NCBI GenBank assembly: GCA_013001805.1
Contig: JABDLW010000808.1
Span: forward strand, 1 to 17,289
Direction: 5' to 3'
Source: Saprospiraceae bacterium
GTDB taxonomy: Bacteria > Bacteroidota > Bacteroidia > Chitinophagales > Saprospiraceae
DNA: 17,289 nt
In this document: piece by piece, positions 6,539 to 12,974 of the stretch
How positions within the stretch are numbered: the first letter of the stretch is position 1
Layout of the letters: each line of letters begins with the position of its first letter
The notes under the pieces: generated by a model
Told to the model about the DNA's origin: nothing
The model's database searches: none
The model's input: the letters and a program-made list of their open reading frames with translations, nothing else
Program-made: the position numbers and the translations under genes

Positions 6539-7135
6539 ATGCCTGACGATTCATCGACTGAGGTAAAATTTGAACTCTCATCACCCAGCGATGAGGATTT
6601 AGTCGCCTATCTCCAGGCAAACCCAAGAGATCGCAAACTCCAGGGAGAAATCTATGATCGATTTTCCCGGCGGATATATTTTAAGTGCCTGTCCATTGTC
6701 AAGAATCAGGAAACTGCCCGGGATTTTTCTCACGATATTTTTATTCGAATTTTCACCAACATTCATCAATTTAAGGGTAAGTCAAAATTCTCCCTCTGGG
6801 TGCATTCCATCACCTACAATTACTGTCTAAAACAACTTGGTAAGAAAAAGATCCAAGCTGGAAGCCTGGACGAATATGACGATGAAATCACATCGGAAGA
6901 TACGGACTCTGTGTTGGTTACTGAAAACCGCGAGACTCAGTTAAAAATAGTAGAAAGCAGTCTTTCTCTCCTAAATGCGGAAGAGCGCCTACTGGTCTCG
7001 ATGAAATATGTTGATAATCTCAAAATCCATGAAATGAGCAAGATTCTAAAACTGGAAGATAGTGCCACAAAAATGCGCTTGAAGCGCACCAGGGATAAGC
7101 TTAAAAAGCACATAATCAAATTGTCAAATCTGTGA
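6539..7135 (+). CDS. RNA polymerase sigma factor, ECF type
   Basis: A 198-residue sigma-70 family protein with only regions 2 and 4, as in ECF sigma factors. Region 2 spans about residues 37-103, with the core-binding and -10 recognition stretch ARDFSHDIFIRIFTNI followed by FSLWVHSITYNYCLKQL. Region 4 spans about 140-192, with LNAEERLLVSMKYVDNLKIHEMSKIL and a basic helix-turn-helix recognition stretch (SATKMRLKRTRDKLKK). I prefer ATG 6539; an in-frame ATG at 6461 would add 26 residues, hydrophobic and unlike a sigma N-terminus. The stop is 4 nt from the start of a 69-residue gene, so the two are translationally linked. A weak copy of the shared promoter element lies upstream. It is the obvious candidate to recognise the three perfect copies nearby; that link is inference. 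Confidence 0.9.
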   Translation: MPDDSSTEVKFELSSPSDEDLVAYLQANPRDRKLQGEIYDRFSRRIYFKCLSIVKNQETARDFSHDIFIRIFTNIHQFKGKSKFSLWVHSITYNYCLKQLGKKKIQAGSLDEYDDEITSEDTDSVLVTENRETQLKIVESSLSLLNAEERLLVSMKYVDNLKIHEMSKILKLEDSATKMRLKRTRDKLKKHIIKLSNL

Positions 7136-7139
7136 AGAA

Positions 7140-7349
7140 ATGGAGGGAAAAGACAAAAAACTAATCGAAAGAAATCTGACGGACTTGCTCTCTCTGAGTA
7201 CGGAAGACGGAGATGTGCCAACTGGATTGAAGGAGGAAATATTTCATACCATTGATCAAATTGAACTGACAGCTGACATTTTGGACTTGTTTACCTTTGA
7301 ATACATCAAGACGGAAGCCACACTCTTAGGTGAGTTGGAAGAGGAGTAA
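7140..7349 (+). CDS. Small acidic protein coupled to the sigma factor
   Basis: A 69-residue acidic protein whose ATG follows the sigma stop codon by 4 nt, so it is almost certainly co-expressed and perhaps translationally coupled. There is no membrane segment, signal peptide or cysteine, so it is not a classical membrane or zinc anti-sigma factor. The C-terminal two thirds (about residues 28-69) look amphipathic and helical: GLKEEIFHTIDQIELTADILDLFTFEYIKTEATLLGELEEE is the visible stretch, abbreviated here as GLKEEIF to GELEEE. By position it could be a soluble regulator of the sigma factor; this is inference. I do not recognise a named family. A small hairpin follows its stop codon. Confidence 0.7.
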   Translation: MEGKDKKLIERNLTDLLSLSTEDGDVPTGLKEEIFHTIDQIELTADILDLFTFEYIKTEATLLGELEEE

Positions 7350-7364
7350 AGGGATATTTCCCTT
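7349..7364 (+). other. Small hairpin after the sigma operon
   Basis: AAGGGA (7349-7354), loop TATT, TCCCTT (7359-7364) form a 6-bp perfect stem beginning at the last base of the stop codon. No T-run follows, so it is at best a weak or Rho-assisted end signal. Confidence 0.3.
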
Positions 7365-7478
7365 CCCAGGACCCATAGAGGACATACCTGTTTTTACAGA
7401 AAACTGCATCCCAGCATATCTTGGCAATACCGTTAAGTGGATATCTGGTGGCATTTATTCGCGGAAGCGCAGAAAAAA

Positions 7479-7507
7479 GTGACCAATTCATAAAAGATGA
7501 GTCTCTA
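7479..7507 (+). promoter_or_regulatory. ECF-type promoter, copy 2 (229-residue protein gene)
   Basis: GTGACCAA (7479-7486), 14 nt, GTCTCTA (7501-7507). It is a perfect copy of the shared element. A start point near 7514 follows from the -10 half, which places the ATG at 7518 too close to the 5' end and favours the ATG at 7530 with its GGAG at 7520-7523. Confidence 0.82.
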
Positions 7508-7529
7508 GCTACAACGAATGGAGTATTAT

Positions 7530-8219
7530 ATGAGTGTAATTAGAGTTAGCCTATCTAAAAAAGAACCGGTCTTTAAACTTCCTGATTCCTGGCCGATCGA
7601 GGATTTAAAAGCACTACTAAAGGTCATGGATTTGGACCTGGATGCCGTCAATGAATTACAGGAGGTCGAGGAAATGTGCTATATGGCATTAAATGAACTG
7701 GAAACTCACGAGGCAGCTTCGATTGTATTGACCTTTCTCCTTGGGAATGACCTGGAACCGGGTCAAATCAGCAACATGAGTCATGAGATGATAGACCAGA
7801 AAATGTGGGAAGAGTACCCCGAGATATCTCTTCACAAGAAATTGTACTCGGCAAATTACCTGCTTTACAAGGCCTTTAACGGTCGGTTTCCCCGACCTGG
7901 CGCGGAGCGGGTAATACTAAAGCTGGAGAACATTCAAGACGAATCCGAAAAGGCAAAATTATTGGGAAACGATAAAGAAATTTGTCTAAAACTACTCTTA
8001 GGAGCATTTGAAGAAAATGCATTGATATATCGACTATACAGCGAACAAATTAGTAAAGGTGACCTAAAAGAAGCTTCCTTATTCATTTGGGAGCAAAACT
8101 TCACTACGGAGGGGACAGTTTCCATGCTGGAACTTACTGCATCCACCTATTGGTTTGATGACTTACTTGACCACGCCGAATATGATGCAAAGTTGCTCAA
8201 TCACGAGACTCATGTATAA
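7530..8219 (+). CDS. Protein of unknown function, ECF-regulon candidate
   Basis: A 229-residue soluble, acidic protein without signal peptide or membrane segment; I do not recognise the family. It is predicted mostly helical from the Leu/Glu-rich sequence. Features to search with are the tryptophan-rich N-terminus (LPDSWPIEDL), a cysteine near residue 51, an Arg/Pro-rich turn in the middle (FNGRFPRPGAERV) and an acidic end (YWFDDLLDHAEYDAK). I chose ATG 7530 because a GGAG lies 6 nt before it and because the promoter at 7479-7507 predicts a start point just upstream; an ATG at 7518 is also in frame. It has its own promoter and its own terminator (8316-8352), so it is probably a single-gene unit controlled by the ECF-type element. 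Confidence 0.82.
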   Translation: MSVIRVSLSKKEPVFKLPDSWPIEDLKALLKVMDLDLDAVNELQEVEEMCYMALNELETHEAASIVLTFLLGNDLEPGQISNMSHEMIDQKMWEEYPEISLHKKLYSANYLLYKAFNGRFPRPGAERVILKLENIQDESEKAKLLGNDKEICLKLLLGAFEENALIYRLYSEQISKGDLKEASLFIWEQNFTTEGTVSMLELTASTYWFDDLLDHAEYDAKLLNHETHV

Positions 8220-8315
8220 TTAGGTATGTAAGAGCCTAAAATAAAAGTGTTGAAGTTTCACCCGGAGGTCCCGATTGGAATGGTAAGCACAGATCTCTTT
8301 TTTCGTTTTTAGTGT

Positions 8316-8352
8316 GGTGCCTGACTTTGGAGAGGATTTCAGGCACCTTTTC
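8316..8352 (+). terminator. Intrinsic terminator after the 229-residue protein gene
   Basis: A perfect 9-bp stem, GGTGCCTGA (8316-8324) with TCAGGCACC (8339-8347) and a 14-nt loop, is followed by TTTTCCCTTTATTT. It lies 97 nt past the stop codon of the gene ending at 8219 and separates that unit from the next promoter. Confidence 0.75.
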
Positions 8353-8441
8353 CCTTTATTTAAAGTGTTGGGATGAAATGTGAAGTGCTCTGCACAGATT
8401 TTGCATTACTATGTGAGATACTAGCGTGATCTGAGTATTTG

Positions 8442-8470
8442 TAGAGACCAGAAAGTGCATAAAAGATCAC
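8442..8470 (-). promoter_or_regulatory. Possible weak ECF-type element pointing left
   Basis: On the minus strand GTGATCTT (8470-8463), 14 nt, GTCTCTA (8448-8442). The -10 half is perfect and the spacing exact, but the -35 half matches only 5 of 8. It would drive a transcript into the intergenic region and antisense to the 3' end of the 7530 gene. A match this good is expected by chance at a rate near 0.4 per window, so it may be nothing. Confidence 0.2.
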
Positions 8471-8530
8471 TACGGTAGGTTTACTTATTTCACATGCTAT
8501 CAAGAATAGCCGTTAAATACTTAAGAATAA

Positions 8531-8559
8531 GTGACCAAATCATAATGGAGGGGTCTCTA
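8531..8559 (+). promoter_or_regulatory. ECF-type promoter, copy 3 (TM-helix/MscS-like gene)
   Basis: GTGACCAA (8531-8538), 14 nt, GTCTCTA (8553-8559), a perfect copy of the shared element. The likely start point near 8566 leaves a leader of about 62 nt before ATG 8628. Confidence 0.82.
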
Positions 8560-8627
8560 TCTCTGAGATTTTGTTTTTCTGAAACTTTCAGAAAAGATCA
8601 ACCTTCCTAATCATACTTTTGAAAATC

Positions 8628-9473
8628 ATGAATGAAATAGTTTCCTGGTCCCAATTATTTATGGAATCCTTACAGTCCTTTGGCAGCCGCTTTATGGGAG
8701 CTGTACCCGGTATACTTGCCGCCTTCTTTATTTTATTGGTTGGCTGGCTAATTGCCAAGTTGATGTCCTCAGCGGTCAAACAACTCTTAAAATTGCTCAA
8801 AATTGATGCCTTTGCTGACCGGATCAAGGCCAACGAGCTTTTAGAGAGAGCAAATATCACCAGGAAACCGAGCGAACTCATCGCTCGATTCATATACTGG
8901 TTGCTTATGCTTTTAGTGATCATGACCGCAGCAGACACCGTCGGATGGACGGCAGTAACTCAGGAAATATCAAAACTTATCGCGTGGCTCCCTTCTTTAT
9001 TGGCGGCTATTGTATTCTTTATCGTCGGTATGTATTTGGCTGGATTTGTCAGAGATATTATTCGTGGAGCAACTGCTTCTCTGGGTATTGGTACCGGCAG
9101 GTTGGTTAGTCAATTCATTTTTTACCTGTTGGCAGTTGTCGTGACCATTACCTCACTTGATCAGGGAGGTCTGGATACATCGGTACTGCAATCAAATTTA
9201 CTTCTTATCATTGGTAGTATTTTATTAGCTGCTGCGATTTCATATGGCTGGGCATCCCGTGAAATTTTAACTAATCTGCTTTCCACCACTTTTGGCAAAC
9301 GCACAATTAAAGTGGGGCAGAAAATTAATTTTAATGGTAATAAAGGTGAGGTGATCAATATCAGTAGTATCAACGTGATACTGCGACTTGAGGATAATAG
9401 TAAGCTAGTTGTTCCGGCAAGTCAACTCATCAACCAACCATACATTATTTATGATGGACAATCCCCGGAATAA
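8628..9473 (+). CDS. TM-helix / mechanosensitive-channel-like membrane protein
   Basis: A 281-residue integral membrane protein resembling the conserved TM-helix family (PF05552 type) linked to MscS channels. About five membrane segments are visible, near residues 27-47, 85-105, 120-142, 160-178 and 190-207. The region around 205-222 (YGWASREILTNLLST) resembles the segment after an MscS pore helix. A short beta domain follows at about 225-270 (VGQKINFNGNKGEVINI and LVVPASQLINQPYI), where MscS proteins usually have IPN. The large C-terminal alpha-beta domain of MscS is absent. I chose ATG 8628 rather than a TTG at 8619. It is driven by a perfect copy of the shared promoter element. A cation-chloride cotransporter gene follows 144 bp downstream on the same strand, consistent with an osmotic theme. 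Confidence 0.85.
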   Translation: MNEIVSWSQLFMESLQSFGSRFMGAVPGILAAFFILLVGWLIAKLMSSAVKQLLKLLKIDAFADRIKANELLERANITRKPSELIARFIYWLLMLLVIMTAADTVGWTAVTQEISKLIAWLPSLLAAIVFFIVGMYLAGFVRDIIRGATASLGIGTGRLVSQFIFYLLAVVVTITSLDQGGLDTSVLQSNLLLIIGSILLAAAISYGWASREILTNLLSTTFGKRTIKVGQKINFNGNKGEVINISSINVILRLEDNSKLVVPASQLINQPYIIYDGQSPE

Positions 9474-9548
9474 TGATCTAGGGTACTGTTCAACAAATAA
9501 TCCCCCTGGTGCTCCGCTTGGAGAGTATTCTTCTGAAGCTCAGCGGTT

Positions 9549-9574
9549 TTATTAAGTAGCCAACAACTTAATAA
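9549..9574. promoter_or_regulatory. Inverted repeat upstream of the cotransporter gene
   Basis: TTATTAAGT (9549-9557) and ACTTAATAA (9566-9574) form a perfect 9-bp inverted repeat with an 8-nt spacer. A promoter-like TATCTTTTG follows at 9579-9587 and the ATG is at 9618, so the repeat would cover the -33 region of that promoter. An operator is plausible; no cognate regulator is visible. Confidence 0.4.
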
Positions 9575-9617
9575 TTATTATCTTTTGACTTTAGCCAGAT
9601 GAATAATCAAGGACTGA

Positions 9618-11789
9618 ATGGAAGGAGCTAAGAAGTTTGGCACATTTGCCGGTGTATTTACACCCACGTTGCTAACGATTCTGGGGGTAATCATGTATCT
9701 CCGTTTGGGCTGGGTAGTGGGCAATGCCGGTTTATTGGGTGCCTGGTTGATTATCTTGCTGGCATATCTCATCACTCTTTGTACGGCACTTTCTATGTCA
9801 TCCATCACTACCAACATCCGGATCGGTGCCGGTGGTGCATATGCTATCATATCGCAAGCTTTGGGCCTTGAGGTTGGGGGTAGCTTAGGCATTCCTCGCT
9901 ATATCTCACAAGGTTTGGCCGTCACCATGTATATTTTCGGGTTTAGAGAGGGATGGCTGTCTATCTTCCCGGATCATCCGGCATTTCTGGTAGATCTGGT
10001 GGTGTTTGTCATCTTGTATGCCATTGCCTATAAAAGTGCTGATCTGGCGATTAAGACCCAATTTATCATTATGGGCGTCATATTTCTATCACTGGTTTCC
10101 ATTGTTTTTGCCGCTTATTTTGGTTCGATGCAGTTTGCCACGGAGGAAGTAGTCAAATGGGGAACATTTAGTGGTGTGGGTGGGAGTACAAATGAAAAAT
10201 TCTGGTTGGTATTTGCCGTCTTTTTTCCGGCAGCTACCGGCATTATGGCCGGGGCCAATATGTCGGGGGAACTCAAGGACCCACGCAAGAGCATTCCAGC
10301 GGGTACGTTATGGGCCATCGGAGTCAGCCTCATCATTTATCTGGTTCTCGCCTACTGGATTGCCCGATCAGCCACAGAGCAAGAACTCCTCTATAATTAT
10401 AACGTCATGATCGAAAAATCATTTTTCCCTCCCCTGGTGATTGCCGGAGTTTTGGGTGCGACTTTTTCTTCGGCTTTGGCCTCGATCGTGGGTTCATCGA
10501 GAATTCTTTTTGCCATGGGACAGCACCGCGTACTTCCGAAGGGCGAATGGTTGGAATTCCAGGACAAGATCGGGCAACCCCGCAACGCTCTGATCGTTAC
10601 CGGTGTACTGATTTTCCTAACCATGTTACTGCGTGATCTGAATGCAGTAGCACCTTTGGTCACCATGTTTTTTCTTATCACCTACGCTATGCTCAACGTG
10701 GTGGTCATTATTGAGCAACAACTGGGCTTGATCAGCTTTCGTCCGTTGTTTACAGTCCATAAAGTAGTTCCATGGATCGGACTAATTGGCAGCCTATTAA
10801 CCATGTTTATCATCAATCCTACCATAAGTTTAGTTTCCTGGGCTGTAATGATATTTGTTTATGGTATTCTCAGCCGCAGAAAATTGGAGACCAAATTTGA
10901 AGATGTGCGCAGTGGATTATTCACATCTTTTGCCGAATGGGCAGCAAAACACACGGCCGACACAGCGCACCAGCAGGAACGGTCATGGAAGCCCAATCTC
11001 CTCATTCCTGTAACGGAGGGATCAGCACTTCAAGGGTCATTTAGTCTTATTAAAGACATCGCCTACCCCAAGGGAGGTGCTGTACTTATGGGTATCGATA
11101 ATGGTAGCTATCAAAGTTTAAAAGAGAAATTAGATTACGTCTCTAAATCATTTAAAAAAGACAACGTATTCTCTTCGGTTACATTGATGCGCACCGAAAG
11201 CTTTGCCGAAGGTGTCAATTTTGGTAACCAGGCGTTGGGTGCAGCTTTCTTCAAGCCCAACATAGTATTTCTGAACCTGGCGGAAAGGGAAGAATCAGTT
11301 AATGATTTTATCCAGGTGATAACTGAGGCCCGCCGGTTAGAACTAGGAGTCATACTTTATTCACCGCATCCAAGGGCTATGTTGGGTCAACAACAAAACA
11401 TCAATGTTTGGATCAGAGAACAAAGTCCGGATTGGGAATTTAAAGAAGGGTCGGAAACCCATGACTTGGCACTGCTCATCGCCTACAAACTAAAATCAAA
11501 TTGGAACGCACAGATAAAGATCATCACTGTCGTAGAAAACAGTGAGGAGCATGCCAAGGCAAAAAACTATTTGCGTGAATTAATTGATCTGGCGAGACTA
11601 CCGATTGAGTCTACATTAGTTCTCGAGGGAAAATTTACCGATCAGTTTAGCCAGGCTCCTCTCGCTGATATAAATATTCTGGGAATTTTTCCTGGCAAAG
11701 AAATAAAACACTACTACGACCTATCCATGGAAATCAATACAACTTGTTTATTCATCCAGGATTCCGGACATGAAAACATATTTGCCTGA
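9618..11789 (+). CDS. Cation-chloride cotransporter, SLC12 type (APC superfamily)
   Basis: A 723-residue transporter: a 12-helix APC-fold domain (about residues 10-420) and a C-terminal cytoplasmic domain (about 420-723). Family signatures are GGAYAIISQALG at 72-83, MYIFGF at 104-109, and GIMAGANMSGELKDPRKSIP at 208-227, which match the conserved TM3 and TM6 regions of NKCC/KCC proteins. TM8 reads ATFSSALAS at 281-289. The serine pair Ser284-Ser285 aligns with the Na+-site serines of NKCC1, whereas KCC members lack them, so a Na+-coupled carrier is an inference worth testing. Tyr105 aligns with the K+-site tyrosine. AAGGA lies 4 nt before the ATG. The C-terminal region resembles the SLC12 regulatory domain in place and size. 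Ions actually moved are unproven; bacterial relatives are often labelled amino acid permeases. Confidence 0.88.
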   Translation: MEGAKKFGTFAGVFTPTLLTILGVIMYLRLGWVVGNAGLLGAWLIILLAYLITLCTALSMSSITTNIRIGAGGAYAIISQALGLEVGGSLGIPRYISQGLAVTMYIFGFREGWLSIFPDHPAFLVDLVVFVILYAIAYKSADLAIKTQFIIMGVIFLSLVSIVFAAYFGSMQFATEEVVKWGTFSGVGGSTNEKFWLVFAVFFPAATGIMAGANMSGELKDPRKSIPAGTLWAIGVSLIIYLVLAYWIARSATEQELLYNYNVMIEKSFFPPLVIAGVLGATFSSALASIVGSSRILFAMGQHRVLPKGEWLEFQDKIGQPRNALIVTGVLIFLTMLLRDLNAVAPLVTMFFLITYAMLNVVVIIEQQLGLISFRPLFTVHKVVPWIGLIGSLLTMFIINPTISLVSWAVMIFVYGILSRRKLETKFEDVRSGLFTSFAEWAAKHTADTAHQQERSWKPNLLIPVTEGSALQGSFSLIKDIAYPKGGAVLMGIDNGSYQSLKEKLDYVSKSFKKDNVFSSVTLMRTESFAEGVNFGNQALGAAFFKPNIVFLNLAEREESVNDFIQVITEARRLELGVILYSPHPRAMLGQQQNINVWIREQSPDWEFKEGSETHDLALLIAYKLKSNWNAQIKIITVVENSEEHAKAKNYLRELIDLARLPIESTLVLEGKFTDQFSQAPLADINILGIFPGKEIKHYYDLSMEINTTCLFIQDSGHENIFA

Positions 11790-11839
11790 CAGGGACTAAT
11801 TAGGTAAGAAGTAGATTTAACGATCCAGCATCAGAGGGC

Positions 11840-12253
11840 TTAGTGAGGAATTCTTTCCCGTACTACTCCATATAAATAGGTGCCAGCAACTGCACTCAGG
11901 ATCACCAGGATCATCGAGATAAAGCCATGACCAACTAAAGTAAACATGGGTCCGGGACATGCACCGGTCATGGCCCAACCCAGGCCAAAAATTGTGCCTC
12001 CAAAAAGATACCGGGGTACGCTAAGGTCCTTGGGATTAAATGAGATCTCCGTGCCGGAAGAATTTTTCAGTCTTGACTGCTTAACACTCCAAATAATGAC
12101 AGCTCCCAGTACAACGGCTGTACCAATAATTCCATACATATGGAAACTATCAAAATGGAACATTTCCTGAATTCTAAACCAGGATACTGCTTCAGATTTT
12201 GTCATAATGATGCCAAATAGAAGACCGACAATAAAGAACTTTATTAACTTCAT
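11840..12253 (-). CDS. YeeE/YedE-family sulfur permease subunit (short, C-terminal partner)
   Basis: A 137-residue membrane protein of the YeeE/YedE (DUF6691-like) type with about four membrane helices. The conserved loop GWAMTGACPGPMFTLVGHG at about 92-110 places Cys99 in the position that YeeE-type proteins use to relay sulfane or thiosulfate sulfur through the membrane. It is encoded 24 bp after the partner at 12278 on the same strand, so the two halves are co-transcribed and probably form a two-part version of the longer single-chain YeeE. Related pairs in other bacteria are linked to persulfide, thiosulfate or sulfide transport. Its 3' end faces the cotransporter gene with only 50 bp between stops. 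Confidence 0.87.
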   Translation of the reverse strand: MKLIKFFIVGLLFGIIMTKSEAVSWFRIQEMFHFDSFHMYGIIGTAVVLGAVIIWSVKQSRLKNSSGTEISFNPKDLSVPRYLFGGTIFGLGWAMTGACPGPMFTLVGHGFISMILVILSAVAGTYLYGVVRERIPH

Positions 12254-12277
12254 TTTTGATATTGCTAAATTACTAAT

Positions 12278-12868
12278 CTAAAGACTGAATAAAAATGGTA
12301 ATAAAAAGTGAGTCATAATTAATCCACCAATAAAAAACCCAACCACCGCGATGAGGGAGGGCAATTGCAGGTTGGACAATCCACTAATGGCATGACCTGA
12401 AGTACATCCTCCTGCCCACCGGGTGCCAAATCCAATCATTAATCCACCCAGGACAATAAAAATCAAACTTCGTAGCGTCAATATCTTTTCCTTGGCAAAA
12501 ATTTCCATAGGCACATATCCGGTACCGTCTTCCAGTGTGACCGGAGTTGCGATGCCCTCGCTGGCGAGATGATCTCGGGTTGCTTCAGCAATTTGCACCG
12601 GCATATCAGAAGCCAAATATTGAGAGGCGATAAATCCCCCTCCGATAGCACCGAAAATAAAAACCAGGTTCCAAATTTGGTTCCGCCAATTAAAATTAAA
12701 GAAGCTGATCTTTTTACCTGCGCCACCAATGGCACAAAGCGTACGTAGATTTCCGGAAACTCCAAACTCACCGCCAAAATACAGCAGGAGAAACATCACC
12801 AGGGCGATCATTGCTCCGGAGATGGACCAATGCCATGGTTGAGAAATCAATTCTATAATATTAGTCAT
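12278..12868 (-). CDS. YeeE/YedE-family sulfur permease subunit (first partner)
   Basis: A 196-residue membrane protein of the YeeE/YedE sulfur transport family. About five membrane helices are visible. The family loop GFGTRWAGGCTSGHAISGL at about 146-164 contains Cys155, and Cys45 sits in GNLRTLCAI near the first helix pair. These conserved cysteines are the proposed sulfur-relay residues in YeeE. A hydrophilic insertion (about 84-125) follows the second helix. The gene lies 106 bp downstream of the persulfide dioxygenase gene on the same strand and 24 bp upstream of its partner. That placement points to import or export of a persulfide, thiosulfate or sulfide substrate; which one, and in which direction, cannot be read from the sequence. 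Confidence 0.9.
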   Translation of the reverse strand: MTNIIELISQPWHWSISGAMIALVMFLLLYFGGEFGVSGNLRTLCAIGGAGKKISFFNFNWRNQIWNLVFIFGAIGGGFIASQYLASDMPVQIAEATRDHLASEGIATPVTLEDGTGYVPMEIFAKEKILTLRSLIFIVLGGLMIGFGTRWAGGCTSGHAISGLSNLQLPSLIAVVGFFIGGLIMTHFLLPFLFSL

Positions 12869-12974
12869 AATTAATCAAGTCTTAACAAGAGCTTTTTACT
12901 AAGGTTAGAATGGCCCCTACATTTAAATACCAACAATATAAGTCAATCAATACACGGAGAGAATGAGCATAGAT

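Larger units (their letters stand above)
8220..8627. other. Intergenic region, 408 bp, with terminator and promoters
   Basis: No coding frame is supported here. It contains a strong terminator (8316-8352), a weak leftward ECF-type element (8442-8470), a 7-bp inverted repeat GTGATCT (8426-8432) / AGATCAC (8464-8470), and the perfect ECF-type promoter at 8531-8559. Confidence 0.5.
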
